In this document: piece after piece, positions 44,997-54,039 of the stretch | Position numbering within the stretch: the first letter of the stretch is position 1 | How the letters are laid out: every line of letters begins with the position of its first letter | NCBI RefSeq assembly: GCF_002289565.1 | Contig: NZ_NTFY01000060.1 | Span: forward strand, 248,001-312,000 | Source of the DNA: Rhodopirellula sp. SM50 | GTDB taxonomy: Bacteria; Planctomycetota; Planctomycetia; Pirellulales; Pirellulaceae | Reading direction: 5' to 3' | DNA: 64,000 nt | Position numbers and translations under genes: made by a program | Notes under the pieces: model-generated | What the model was told of the DNA's origin: nothing | Databases searched by the model: none | Seen by the model: the letters and a program-made list of their open reading frames with translations, nothing else

Positions 44997-46423
44997 TGAA
45001 CGAACTCCAGCGAAGAACGTTTCTCGCCAACAGCGGCCTGTCTCTCGGTGCGGCGTCGTTTGCGAACCTTTTGGCTCGCGATGGGGCGGCAGAGCTTGCG
45101 CCGGGCTTACCGCAGGGCTTACCACCGGGCGTCGACGGATTGCCGCACTTTCCGCCGCGAATCAAACGCGTGATCTTTCTCTGCATGGCCGGCGGTCCGT
45201 CGCACTTGGAGACCTTTGACAAGAAACCGGAATTGGCGCGGCTGCACGACCAGCCGATGCCCGCTTCGTTCACCGACGGTCAACCCATCGCTCAACTCGC
45301 CGGAAAGCCGTTGAAAGTCCAAGGCCCGCTGACCACGTTTCGCCGCTGCGGCCAGAGCGGTCAAACGATCAGCGACTTCTTGCCCTACCATCAAAAGATG
45401 GCGGACGACTTGTGCATCCTTAAGTCGATGGTCACCGAGCAGATCAACCATGACCCCGCGCACACCTTCATGAACACGGGCACCGCGATCAGTGGGCGTC
45501 CGTCGATGGGATCTTGGGTCACCTACGGGCTGGGCAGCGAGTGCGATGACTTGCCGGGGTTCGTCGTCATGACCAGCGTCGGCGGCCGCAATCCGCAACC
45601 GATCGCTTCGCGTCAGTGGTCGTCCGGGTTTCTGCCCAGCCGCTACCAGGGCGTCGAATTCAACAGCACCGGCGTCCCCGTTCACTACGTCCAACCGCCT
45701 GCGGGGGTCGGCAAGGTCGGCCAGCGGGCGGTCGTCGACGCCATCGCCGCGATCAACCAACATCGGTTTGCCCGCCACGGGGACCCGGAGATTCAGACGC
45801 GTCTTTCGACCTACGAGATCGCATTTCAAATGCAAACCTCGGTGCCGGATCTGGTCGACATGTCCGACGAGCCGCAGCGGATATTGGACATGTACGGCGC
45901 GACACCGGGCGACGGATCGTTCGCCAGCAATTGTCTGCTGGCGCGGCGGTTGGCCGAGCGCGGCGTGCGTTTCATTCAGCTTTACCACCGGGGCTGGGAC
46001 CACCACGGCGATCTGGAGCGGTACATGAACGTGTGCTGCAAGTTGACCGACCAGCCGACGTGGGCGTTGATTCAGGATTTGAAGCAACGGGGAATGCTGG
46101 ATGAGACGCTGGTGATTTGGGGCGGCGAGTTCGGTCGCACGCCGATGTACCAGGGCAAGGGAGGTCCCGGGCGGGATCACCACATCAAGGGGTTTTCGAT
46201 GTGGATGGCCGGCGGGGGCGTCAAGCCCGGCCTCAGTTACGGGGCAACCGATGAACTGGGCTACAACGCGACCGAAAATGTCGTCCACGTGCGAGATTTA
46301 CACGCCACGATGCTGCATCTGCTGGGAATTCGCCACCAGCGTTTCAGTTATCCGTTTCAGGGGTTGGACATGAAACTGACGGGGGTGGAGAAGGCCCGCG
46401 TTTTGGAGGGGGTTCTGGCATGA
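44996..46423 (+). CDS. DUF1501 protein, Tat-exported, sulfatase-like fold
   Basis: A 475-aa protein whose ATG overlaps the TGA of the PSD1 gene by one base. The N-terminus RRTFLANSGLSLGAASFANLLA is a twin-arginine signal. DUF1501 belongs to the alkaline phosphatase/sulfatase superfamily; visible features are VIFLCMAGGPSHLETFD, INHDPAHTFMNTG, GWDHHGD, and WGGEFGRTPM with GGPGRDHH. No formylglycine motif is present, so maturation differs from the sulfatases. The pairing with PSD1 is a planctomycete hallmark, and export by Tat implies folding or metal loading in the cytoplasm. Confidence 0.93.
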   Translation: MNELQRRTFLANSGLSLGAASFANLLARDGAAELAPGLPQGLPPGVDGLPHFPPRIKRVIFLCMAGGPSHLETFDKKPELARLHDQPMPASFTDGQPIAQLAGKPLKVQGPLTTFRRCGQSGQTISDFLPYHQKMADDLCILKSMVTEQINHDPAHTFMNTGTAISGRPSMGSWVTYGLGSECDDLPGFVVMTSVGGRNPQPIASRQWSSGFLPSRYQGVEFNSTGVPVHYVQPPAGVGKVGQRAVVDAIAAINQHRFARHGDPEIQTRLSTYEIAFQMQTSVPDLVDMSDEPQRILDMYGATPGDGSFASNCLLARRLAERGVRFIQLYHRGWDHHGDLERYMNVCCKLTDQPTWALIQDLKQRGMLDETLVIWGGEFGRTPMYQGKGGPGRDHHIKGFSMWMAGGGVKPGLSYGATDELGYNATENVVHVRDLHATMLHLLGIRHQRFSYPFQGLDMKLTGVEKARVLEGVLA

Positions 46424-46562
46424 TCGGAACGACCCGACGGGGCCGAGCGAACAGACTGGTGGGGCTAGCGTTTTTAGCCCTATACGCTGCCGATGCCGGT
46501 CGATACACTCTGGGGCCCGAATTCGCATAACCCATTGAATTTTGACGAAGTTAGACCAAGAA

Positions 46563-46877
46563 ATGTACGCCATTATTGTTGACGGTGGACGTCAGTACCG
46601 TGTTGAGCCCGGAATGGAAGTCGATCTGGACTACCGTGAAACGCCGGCTGGTGAAAGTTTGACCTTTGAAAAAGTGCTCGCGGTCCAAGGTGAATCGGGT
46701 TTGAAGCTCGGATCTCCGACCGTCGACGGCGCCACCGTGACCGCCTCGGTGATGGGGCCCAAACAGGGCAAGAAGATCTACGTGCAGAAGTTCCGACGGC
46801 GAAAGCACAGCAAGAGCCGCATCGGCCACCGTCAGCTGTTCACGCGAGTCAAGATCACGGACATCGCGGGCGTCTGA
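46563..46877 (+). CDS. rplU: 50S ribosomal protein L21
   Basis: A 104-aa L21. The ATG at 46563 gives the canonical N-terminus MYAIIVDGGRQYRV; the longer frame upstream is not used. KIYVQKFRRRKHSKSRIGHRQ is the 23S rRNA-binding signature region, and FTRVKITDI ends the protein. No Shine-Dalgarno is evident. Most bacteria have rpmA (L27) next; here the following gene is a protein kinase that overlaps the stop by one base (TGATG), so rpmA must be elsewhere or was displaced. Confidence 0.96.
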   Translation: MYAIIVDGGRQYRVEPGMEVDLDYRETPAGESLTFEKVLAVQGESGLKLGSPTVDGATVTASVMGPKQGKKIYVQKFRRRKHSKSRIGHRQLFTRVKITDIAGV

Positions 46878-47890
46878 TGCCTTCCAGCCGGCTCTCCGAT
46901 TACGAGCTGGGGGATATCTTGGGTGTTGGAACCGTCGGCACGATCTACCGTGCGACGGAAAAGGAGACCGGGCGCAGTGTGGCGCTCAAGATACTCCATC
47001 CCAAAGTCAGCCAAAACACTCTGATTCGCGCTCGCTTCAAACGCGAGATGGTGATTTTGGAGAAGCTGCGGCATCCCAGTATTGTCCAGTACTTCGGCGG
47101 AGGCCGTGTCGACGATGACCAGGGGCTGTTTTATGCCATGGAAGTGGTCTCGGGCGGGACGGTTTCGGACCTGCTCACCTTTGGCGGGCCGCTTCCCTGG
47201 ACAGTGGTCGTCGAGATCACCCGTCAAGTCTGCAGTGCGCTGCAGTGTGCCCACAACATCGGCATCGTCCATCGCGACTTGAAGCCGAGCAATCTGTTCC
47301 TGACCCCCGAAGGCGGCGTCAAGCTGGGGGATTTTGGGATCGCACGAGATCTGACCGCCGGCGATTTGACGTCGGCCGGTATCACGGTCGGGACGCATGC
47401 CTACATGGCACCGGAACAAATCAGGGGCGAGCAATCGGTTTCGGGAAAGGCCGATCTGTATGCGCTCGGCTGCTGCATGTTCGAGATGCTGACCGGCCGG
47501 AAAGTCTTTCTCAGCGACGACTACGCCAAACTGTTTGACCAGCATCTCAAAAGCAAACCGCCCTCGGTGCGTGACTTTGTCGATTGCCCCGAAGCGATCG
47601 ACAAGGTGATCGGGCGGCTGCTGGCCAAGTCGCCCGACGACCGCCCGTTCAACGCCCGTCAGGTCCAGGCGATGATGATGGAAGCGGCGCGCAATTTTAA
47701 TTCGGGCGAGAAGGCCGGTGATCCGGACAACCCCGTTTTCGAGGCCGGGCACAACGAGCTGGTGCGACGGATTCGAGCGCGGCTGGATCCGATGTCCAAC
47801 ACCGTCAGTGGGCCGCGGCTGGCACTCGCGATCGCAGTGATCGCAGCGATCATCATCGGTCTGGTCGTGGTTTCGCAGTCCGGTTCGTAG
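46877..47890 (+). CDS. Membrane-anchored Ser/Thr protein kinase, Hanks type
   Basis: A 337-aa PknB-like kinase. The Gly-rich loop is GVGTVGTIY, the ATP-binding Lys is in VALKIL, the catalytic loop is HRDLKPSN, the Mg-binding motif is DFG (GDFGIARDL), and APEQI is the APE motif. A single transmembrane segment (LALAIAVIAAIIIGLVVV) sits at the very C-terminus with almost nothing beyond it, so there is no extracellular sensor domain. It overlaps rplU by one base, so its level probably follows ribosomal-protein output. Targets are unknown. Confidence 0.94.
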   Translation: MPSSRLSDYELGDILGVGTVGTIYRATEKETGRSVALKILHPKVSQNTLIRARFKREMVILEKLRHPSIVQYFGGGRVDDDQGLFYAMEVVSGGTVSDLLTFGGPLPWTVVVEITRQVCSALQCAHNIGIVHRDLKPSNLFLTPEGGVKLGDFGIARDLTAGDLTSAGITVGTHAYMAPEQIRGEQSVSGKADLYALGCCMFEMLTGRKVFLSDDYAKLFDQHLKSKPPSVRDFVDCPEAIDKVIGRLLAKSPDDRPFNARQVQAMMMEAARNFNSGEKAGDPDNPVFEAGHNELVRRIRARLDPMSNTVSGPRLALAIAVIAAIIIGLVVVSQSGS

Positions 47891-47920
47891 AGTGCGGGAG
47901 TCGCGGAATGCGTCATGGTT

Positions 47921-48005
47921 CACCCTCCCTGGCAGCATCGGTGTCGACACAACCAAAGAAACCCTCTCCTCGCGACGCTCGACTCTTCCAGGGGGAGAGT
48001 GACTA
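47921..48005. repeat. Family G inverted repeat after the kinase gene
   Basis: TTCACCCTCCCTGGCAG at its left end and CCAGGGGGAGAGTGACT at its right end form imperfect inverted arms about 50 bp apart; the left arm matches the palindrome at 20450. It may act as a terminator-like structure, but there is no T run. Confidence 0.55.
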
Positions 48006-48063
48006 AACCCGTTTCTTTTCAACGCCTTGTGAGTTCCCAACCCGCACCCCCGTTTCACCGCTC

Positions 48064-49110
48064 ATGAATCCGACCCACGGCCTTCCCGAAGTCATCGAAG
48101 ACGAATCCCAACTCGAGGAACTGTTGATCACGCCGTCGGCGGAATTGATCGAATGGGCCGCAACGCTTTCGGGAAGCCTGGTGATCTTGGGAGCCGGTGG
48201 CAAGATGGGGCCGACCCTGGCCGCACGCGCCCAGCGCGCGATCGATCAAGCCGGGGCCGCTGCCCAGGTCGTTGCGGTCAGTCGATTCTCCGATCCGGTT
48301 GCCCGCGACTGGCTCGACCGATGGGGAGTCAAGACCGTGGCTGCGGACCTGCTTTCGCAAGACGCGTTGGACGAATTGCCCGACACCAACACGGTCATCT
48401 ATCTGGTCGGCTCGAAATTTGGGACCCGGCAAAACCCGTCGCACACCTGGGCCGTCAATACGATCGCACCGGCCTGTGCGATGCGGCGATATCCCCAGTC
48501 CGCCTTTGTCGCGCTCTCGACCGGAAACGTCTATCCGTTCACGCGCACCGATCAGGGCGGATCGCGTGAAACCGATGCTTTGGAGCCGGTCGGCGAGTAT
48601 GCGTATGCGGCGGTCGGACGCGAACGCATCTTCGATCATTTCTCGCGCGTCCATGGCACGCCGGTCGCCATGATCCGATTGAACTATGCGACCGATCTGC
48701 GCTACGGCGTGCTGACCGATTTGGCGCTGAAGGTTTTCCGAGGAGAGGCGATCGACCTAACGCAAGGCTACTTCAATTGCATCTGGCAAGGCGACGCGAA
48801 TGACTTGATCCTGCGCGCCGTCCCGCTGGCTCAGTCGCCGCCGCGACCGATCAACTTGACCAGCCTGGAAACCTTCTCTGTCCGCGAAGTTGCCCAGACG
48901 TTTGGTCAATTGATGAACCGTGACGTCCGGTTCAGCGGTCAGGAATCCGAGACCGCGCTGCTGAGCAATGCCTCCCAGTGCGCCGAGCTGCTGGGCGCGC
49001 CGGCCACTCCGATGGATCGGGTGATTCAATGGACCGCTCACTGGGTTCGCCAAGACGCTCCGTTGTTGGGCAAGCCGACGCATTTTGAGGTTCGCGATGG
49101 CGCCTTCTGA
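48064..49110 (+). CDS. NAD-dependent epimerase/dehydratase family protein with altered active site
   Basis: A 348-aa extended SDR. The Rossmann motif LVILGAGGKMG lies at about 45-55. The mid-sequence STGNVYPF corresponds to the Ser/Thr of the catalytic triad. At the Tyr-x3-Lys site the sequence reads EYAYAAVGRER: Tyr is present but Gly and Arg stand where Lys is expected. IRLNYATDLRYGVLTDLA and YFNCIWQGDAND follow as in sugar epimerases. It overlaps the DapA-family gene that follows, so the two likely act on one small-molecule pathway, perhaps breakdown of a sugar acid. Activity with the changed triad is uncertain. Confidence 0.84.
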   Translation: MNPTHGLPEVIEDESQLEELLITPSAELIEWAATLSGSLVILGAGGKMGPTLAARAQRAIDQAGAAAQVVAVSRFSDPVARDWLDRWGVKTVAADLLSQDALDELPDTNTVIYLVGSKFGTRQNPSHTWAVNTIAPACAMRRYPQSAFVALSTGNVYPFTRTDQGGSRETDALEPVGEYAYAAVGRERIFDHFSRVHGTPVAMIRLNYATDLRYGVLTDLALKVFRGEAIDLTQGYFNCIWQGDANDLILRAVPLAQSPPRPINLTSLETFSVREVAQTFGQLMNRDVRFSGQESETALLSNASQCAELLGAPATPMDRVIQWTAHWVRQDAPLLGKPTHFEVRDGAF

Positions 49111-50191
49111 GGGGATGCAACAAAACGCTCCGATGCCGCCTACATGGGTGATGCAATCGATTCGCAGCGGCATCGTGATCCCGGCGCATCCCCTGGCGCT
49201 CGATGCCGAGGGTCATTTTGACCGTCGCAGCCAACTCGCACTGACTCGCTACTATCACGCGGCCGGTGCCGGAGGTCTGGCGGTCGGCGTTCACACCACC
49301 CAATTCCAAATTCGCGAGCCCCAACACAATCTGCTTCGACCGGTGCTTGAGCTTGCCGCAGAGACGGCTCGCGATCTGGATGCCGCCGCCGGCCGACAGA
49401 CCGTCTTGATCGCCGGGATCTGCGGCCAGACGGACCAGGCGATCGGTGAAGCCCGGCTGGCTCGAGATCTCGGCTATCACGTCGGGTTGTTGTCGCTAGC
49501 CGCCTTGCCGGATGCCAGCGACGATCAGTTGATCGGGCATTGCCGGGCGGTCGCCGAGCGGATTCCGATCTTTGGGTTTTACCTGCAACCCGCGGTCGGC
49601 GGGCGGGTGCTGTCGGTCGATTTTTGGAGGCGTTTGGCGGGCATCCGCAACTTGGTCGGGATCAAGATTTCGCCCTTCGATCGATACAAGACGCTGGATG
49701 TGGTTCGCGCGGTTGTCGAGTCCGGGCGTGGAAACGACGTGACGTTGTACACCGGCAATGACGACGCGATCGTCCTGGATCTACTGACCGACTATGAAGT
49801 CCGGGTCAACGACTCTGTGAAACGAATTCAGATCGTCGGCGGCCTGCTCGGGCACTGGGCGTGTTGGACCCAAAAAGCAGTCGAATTGCTGCAGACGTGT
49901 AAGAGCGCCCGGGGGGCCGATCAGATGCAGCGCGGGTTGTTGACATTGGCGACGCAGGTCACCGACTGCAACGCCGCACTGTTCGACGCCGCCAACGGAT
50001 TCGCAGGCTGTATCGCCGGCATCCAGGAGGTGCTGTATCGCCAGGGGCTGTTGTCCAGCCCTCGGTGCTTGGACCCCAAGGAACGTCTCTCGCCGGGGCA
50101 ACGCGACGAAATCGATCGTGTGTGCGACGCCTATCCGCATCTGGTCGACGACGAATTCGTTTCGCGAAACCTCAAGGCCTGGCGGCGCTGA
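49097..50191 (+). CDS. Dihydrodipicolinate synthase (DapA)/N-acetylneuraminate lyase family aldolase
   Basis: About 364 aa from the ATG at 49097, which overlaps the epimerase gene by 14 bp (49115 is another ATG, just after GAGGGG). The (beta/alpha)8 family marks are VIPAHPLALDAEGHFD at the N-terminus, GVHTTQFQ, IFGFYLQPAVGG with the conserved Tyr, and NLVGIKISPFDRYKT with the Schiff-base Lys. The GxxTTGE loop of true DapA is replaced, and the protein is longer than DapA (about 290 aa) with a C-terminal extension. A lysine-pathway role is therefore unlikely; a sugar-acid aldolase or dehydratase partnered with the epimerase is the better guess. Confidence 0.85.
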   Translation: MAPSEGMQQNAPMPPTWVMQSIRSGIVIPAHPLALDAEGHFDRRSQLALTRYYHAAGAGGLAVGVHTTQFQIREPQHNLLRPVLELAAETARDLDAAAGRQTVLIAGICGQTDQAIGEARLARDLGYHVGLLSLAALPDASDDQLIGHCRAVAERIPIFGFYLQPAVGGRVLSVDFWRRLAGIRNLVGIKISPFDRYKTLDVVRAVVESGRGNDVTLYTGNDDAIVLDLLTDYEVRVNDSVKRIQIVGGLLGHWACWTQKAVELLQTCKSARGADQMQRGLLTLATQVTDCNAALFDAANGFAGCIAGIQEVLYRQGLLSSPRCLDPKERLSPGQRDEIDRVCDAYPHLVDDEFVSRNLKAWRR

Positions 50192-50219
50192 CCTGCCGCC
50201 CGCGTGGGAGAGGCAGTCG

Positions 50220-50239
50220 TAGGGCATGCTGTGCATGCC
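50220..50239. repeat. Solo REP-C head variant
   Basis: TAGGGCATGCTGTGCATGCC, a palindrome with the TGT loop, 29 bp after the DapA-family stop codon. It matches the heads of the RAYT arrays except for one symmetric arm change (TCATGC to GCATGC) on both sides, so pairing is kept. Confidence 0.8.
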
Positions 50240-50260
50240 AGCGGTCTGACGTTATCACCG

Positions 50261-51235
50261 TCACCAAACGGCGACGACTTTCGCCGATTCTCCGATCGCC
50301 GTTTGAATCCAGTCCAGGAAGCGATCAAAGGGCTGGCCGATGCCTTCGCGGAACTCCGTCACTTTGCCGCCGACCTGCATGCACGCCGCCTGACCGCCGA
50401 ACCGCCAGGCGGATCCCGACGTGCCTTGTCGGAACGTGTCTTCGGCAGAGCGTCCGACACGAATGCAATCATCCAGAATTCGCGATCCCAGTCGAAAGCC
50501 GTCCGGAAAAACTTCTTCACCGGTAAACGCTTGCTCGTCGCCCGGTGGGAACGTGCGGCCGCGACGATGCCGCATCGCCGCGCGGTGAACTTGGCGAACA
50601 CTCATCAGATCGATCGGCGGCGGGTCGTTGTTCTTGATCAGCTCGCAACGTTTCAGTTTCGCTTCGACCTCAGCTAGCTTGCCCACAATCATCATCACGG
50701 CCACGTCGAGGTGTTCGCCTCTGGCGGCTGCTTTGAAGCGTCGGCATTGAAACGTGGTCGTCGCATTGACGCGGACCGAGCAGGTTCGCAAGGAGGTGTC
50801 GTCATACAAATGGCCGACCGTGGCGAATCCCCATTTGATTTCGCCGTCGATCCCCTTCCAGCGCAGTAAGAATCCGCTGGCTGCGTCGCGTGTCCCGAGT
50901 TTGGTGCTCGCCGCGGTGGGAACGTAATCGCCGAGCGACTCGACATCCGATCGAATCAGCAACAAGTTGAACTTGCCGTCGCTGCGTTTGAGTCTGATTT
51001 GAAAGTGCGGCGGAACCCGTTTGGCATGGGCCACACGTTCCCGTTTGCGGGGCAGATAGACTCGCAGGGCGAGCTGCCATCCGAAGGGTTTGCCGCCGCT
51101 GACCTTTCGTCCGATTCCGATTTCGCTGGATTGGCCCGTGATCGCTTTGACGTGGCGCTTTGCGGTCGCGACCACTCGCCGCCACTGATCCGGTGTGAGT
51201 TCGTCGTATCGCTTGATCGTTACCGCTGGCATCAT
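50261..51235 (-). CDS. Uncharacterised protein with a possible trypsin-like catalytic triad
   Basis: About 324 aa, no signal peptide. The frame is open much further upstream, but that part is antisense to the lipoprotein gene, so the ATG pair at 51235/51232 (MMPAVTIKRYDEL) is taken as start. The first 70 residues are basic. From about residue 75 a beta-rich domain appears: IDGEIKWGFATVGHLYDD (His), GEHLDVAVMMIV (Asp), and FRQGTSGSAWRFGG (Ser). His, Asp and GxSGS occur in the order and rough spacing of chymotrypsin-fold peptidases (normally TAAH, D, GDSGG). This is pattern reading only; it may be a diverged or inactive protease-like domain. Confidence 0.6.
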   Translation of the reverse strand: MMPAVTIKRYDELTPDQWRRVVATAKRHVKAITGQSSEIGIGRKVSGGKPFGWQLALRVYLPRKRERVAHAKRVPPHFQIRLKRSDGKFNLLLIRSDVESLGDYVPTAASTKLGTRDAASGFLLRWKGIDGEIKWGFATVGHLYDDTSLRTCSVRVNATTTFQCRRFKAAARGEHLDVAVMMIVGKLAEVEAKLKRCELIKNNDPPPIDLMSVRQVHRAAMRHRRGRTFPPGDEQAFTGEEVFPDGFRLGSRILDDCIRVGRSAEDTFRQGTSGSAWRFGGQAACMQVGGKVTEFREGIGQPFDRFLDWIQTAIGESAKVVAVW

Positions 51236-51358
51236 TCGTTCAATCCCATCAACCGTTCTGACAGGGTGGCCACGGGCTGCGGGTGAACCGCGGGACCCCC
51301 AGTCCCGATACACCCCCCGTGGGAACTTACTTTGTCGTACCAAGGATGGGAGACAGAA

Positions 51359-52399
51359 ATGCGTCACAAATCTATGCCCGCCGTGCTGTTGGCGGTCGGC
51401 CTGCTGGCGATGGTTGGAAGTCTGGGTTGCACACCGCGTGTCCGGATCCGTGCGGCGCCCGGCCCTGATGACACCGGCATTCGGTACTACCGCCCAAAGC
51501 CGTATCTGCGGATTGAACCGGGCGGAAGCGTGGTGACCGAGGGCAAGGTTTCGACGACACGGCCGAGCGATGAGTTCGTCGCCATCTCGCTGGAATACCT
51601 GCCCGACTTCTCCGAAGAGTATTCGATCGACGTGCGGCCCGGACTGGGATCGGCCCACGTCTCGGTCGGCTTGACCGATGGCTGGAATCTGACATCGCTG
51701 AACCAAAAGCTTGATTCGCAATTTGACGAAAACGTCAAAGCGATCGCCGACTTGGCCAAGGCGGGAACCGGTTTTCTTCCCACGGCCAAGGATTCCGGCG
51801 GCGGCATCCCGGGAGGTTCGCAGAAGTTTGTCGTCGCGGCGACCAACGTCCCGATCGGTTACTACGAATCGGTGATCAGCAAAGACGCGTGCGGCAAGAA
51901 ACGTCTGTACGGTTGGCGATACGTCGGTTTCCTGCCGTTTAGTCCTTGTCCGACCGAGATGTGCGGCGGCCAGCAATTGGTCTGTGGCTCAGTCCCCTCG
52001 GAGCTGTTCGGCATCGTGTTTGAAAACGGCGTGATGACCTTCAAACGTCTCGATGCGATCCCGGAGGTTCCCGACACGACGCGACAATCGGTCAGCACGG
52101 GGCAGTTCGTCGTCAGTGCTTCCCGGCAAGAGAGGCTGGACGCCTTGGCCACCGCGATTCGGAAAGCGATTCTGCAGAACGAAGGTATGGAATCCAAGGT
52201 GAGCGTGACTCAGGCCGACGATTGGATGACCGTCCAGTGGGACATCGAATTATTGGGCACGATGACCAAGACGACGACCCGCGAACGGTTTATCAAGTCG
52301 CTCGTCCAACACGAAGCGGTCGAGCAGACGTTGCACGATCTGGGCGATCCGATTCCGACTGTTCTTCCGATCGCGGGGCTGATGGGGGAAGAGCGGTAG
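51359..52399 (+). CDS. Lipoprotein of unknown function
   Basis: A 346-aa exported lipoprotein. The ATG at 51359 is preceded by GGGAG eight bases upstream, a good ribosome site. The signal ends in LLAMVGSLGC, the lipobox, with Cys about residue 24. The mature part starts TPRVRIRAAPGPDD, has a beta-rich domain (EYSIDVRPGLGSAHVSVGL), several Cys (KDACGKKRLYGW, PCPTEMCGG) that could form disulfides, and a helical C-terminus. No family is recognised. It stands between the possible protease-like gene (divergent) and cydAB, and is followed 12 bp later by a REP pair. Confidence 0.75.
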   Translation: MRHKSMPAVLLAVGLLAMVGSLGCTPRVRIRAAPGPDDTGIRYYRPKPYLRIEPGGSVVTEGKVSTTRPSDEFVAISLEYLPDFSEEYSIDVRPGLGSAHVSVGLTDGWNLTSLNQKLDSQFDENVKAIADLAKAGTGFLPTAKDSGGGIPGGSQKFVVAATNVPIGYYESVISKDACGKKRLYGWRYVGFLPFSPCPTEMCGGQQLVCGSVPSELFGIVFENGVMTFKRLDAIPEVPDTTRQSVSTGQFVVSASRQERLDALATAIRKAILQNEGMESKVSVTQADDWMTVQWDIELLGTMTKTTTRERFIKSLVQHEAVEQTLHDLGDPIPTVLPIAGLMGEER

Positions 52400-52411
52400 G
52401 CGGGTAGCGGG

Positions 52412-52456
52412 TAGGTCATGCTGTGCATGACGCACGTCACGCACAGCGTGACCTAC
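52412..52456. repeat. REP pair of family C (REPIN-like) after the lipoprotein gene
   Basis: TAGGTCATGCTGTGCATGAC is followed by GCACG and then TCACGCACAGCGTGACCTAC. Two small hairpins (TCATGC-tgt-GCATGA and TCACGC-aca-GCGTGA) are framed by inverted TAGGTCA/TGACCTA, so the 45 bp can fold into one long structure. The first half is identical to the heads of the RAYT arrays at 39701 and 40475. Confidence 0.9.
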
Positions 52457-52548
52457 TCGCTGAGCGTGATGACACGGCGGCGTGCGACAATTGACCGGCT
52501 GCACGTGGTGGGTGCCCAGGCCTAGAATTCAACGTCGCAATCCTTCTC

Positions 52549-54039
52549 ATGTTTGAGAAAACCATCATGATGGACGTCGAACTTCTTAGTCGACTGCAGT
52601 TTGCCGGAACGATCATGTTCCACTACTTGTTCCCGCCGCTATCGATCGGTCTGGGGCTGCAGTTGTTCTTGTGCGAGTTGGCGTATGTCCGCACGGGGCA
52701 TCCGGCGTGGGAAGCTGCGGCTCGATTTTGGACGCGCGTCTTTGCGGTCAATTTCGCGATGGGTGTGGCGACCGGGATCGTGATGGAGTTCGAATTCGGA
52801 ACCAACTGGGCGGCGTACTCGCGATTCGTCGGCGACGTGTTCGGGTCTGCGCTTGCCGCCGAAGGCATTTTTGCGTTCTTCTTGGAGAGCGGATTTCTGG
52901 CGATCCTGGTGTTCGGCTGGGACCGCGTCGGTCCGAAGATGCATCTTTTCAGCACCTTGATGGTGTTTCTCGGATCGGTCTTTAGCGCCGTCTGGATCGT
53001 GATCGCCAACAGCTGGCAACAGACTCCGGCGGGGTATCACATCGTTTGGCAGGAGATCCAGGGCCAAAGCGTTCCCCGCGCCGAAGTGACGGATTTTTGG
53101 GCGATGGTGTTTAACCCATCGTCGGTGGATCGATTGACGCACACCCTGATCGGGGCGTTGGTGCTGGGCGCCTTCTTCGTCGCGTCGGTGTGCACGTTTT
53201 ATTTGCTCAAGCAGCGACATGACGACGTCGCGCGGCGTTGTCTTTCGATCGCCCTGCCGAGTGCGTTGGCGTTCACACTGCTTGCCGCACTCACCGGTCA
53301 CGACTCGGCACAGAAACTGGTCGAAACCCAACCGGCCAAGCTGGCTGCGATGGAGGCGCATTTTAAAACGACCGATCAGCCCACCGGGCTGTATTTATTC
53401 GGCTGGCCGGATGCCGAAGACGAAACGGTTCACTTCGGTGTTCGCGTGCCTTGGTTGCTCAGCTTGATGGTCTACAACGATCCCGGCAAACCGGTTCCGG
53501 GCATGGATCAGATTCCCGAATCCGATCGACCGCCGGTGTGGCTGCCGTTTCAAATGTTCCACCTGATGGTCGGCTTGGGCACGATGATGATCGTGCTGGC
53601 GGCGCTGGCGTGTTGGTTTTGGTTCAAAGAAACATATCAAAACCATCGCTGGTTGATGTGGTCGATCGTGTTGATGCCGCTGGCGGCGATGACGGCCAAC
53701 CAGGCCGGGTGGATCACCGCCGAGGTCGGACGGCAACCCTGGATCGTGCACCCATCGGTTCAAAACGGTGTGGAGATGATGGGATTGAGAACCAAAGACG
53801 GGCTGAGTGAATCGGTGACGGCCGAGCAGGTACTCAGTTCGATCGTCTTGTTCGCCGTCATCTATTCGCTGTTGTTCGCGGTTTGGATCTTTGTCCTCAA
53901 CCACAAGATCCAACATGGTCCCGAAAGCATCGAGGAACTTGAATCGCATAAACGGACTCGCAGCGCATCGAAACTGTCGGATCAGATCCGTCACGGTGGC
54001 ACAGGTCGTGGCGGCGGACTAATGGACGAGGAGTTGTGA
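52549..54039 (+). CDS. cydA: Cytochrome bd-type ubiquinol oxidase subunit I
   Basis: A 496-aa inner-membrane subunit that oxidises quinol and reduces oxygen to water. Nine or so transmembrane segments are seen. Heme ligands are the His in [11 protein letters not shown], the His in RLTHTLIGA, and the Met in [41 protein letters not shown] carries the conserved acidic residues. [15 protein letters not shown] is the conserved motif after the Q-loop. The region between helices 6 and 7 is short, so this is the short-Q-loop (CIO-like) type. Starts at 52549 ([19 protein letters not shown]) or the internal ATGs at 52567/52570. Overlaps cydB by one base. Confidence 0.95.
   Translation: MFEKTIMMDVELLSRLQFAGTIMFHYLFPPLSIGLGLQLFLCELAYVRTGHPAWEAAARFWTRVFAVNFAMGVATGIVMEFEFGTNWAAYSRFVGDVFGSALAAEGIFAFFLESGFLAILVFGWDRVGPKMHLFSTLMVFLGSVFSAVWIVIANSWQQTPAGYHIVWQEIQGQSVPRAEVTDFWAMVFNPSSVDRLTHTLIGALVLGAFFVASVCTFYLLKQRHDDVARRCLSIALPSALAFTLLAALTGHDSAQKLVETQPAKLAAMEAHFKTTDQPTGLYLFGWPDAEDETVHFGVRVPWLLSLMVYNDPGKPVPGMDQIPESDRPPVWLPFQMFHLMVGLGTMMIVLAALACWFWFKETYQNHRWLMWSIVLMPLAAMTANQAGWITAEVGRQPWIVHPSVQNGVEMMGLRTKDGLSESVTAEQVLSSIVLFAVIYSLLFAVWIFVLNHKIQHGPESIEELESHKRTRSASKLSDQIRHGGTGRGGGLMDEEL

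Noticed and set aside
47921-48005. Family G inverted repeat considered as a Rho-independent terminator
   Set aside because: Arms are imperfect and far apart, with no T run; kept only as a repeat.
51236-51976. Upstream extension of the possible protease-like gene
   Set aside because: It runs antisense to the lipoprotein gene at 51359-52399, which has a lipobox and ribosome site.
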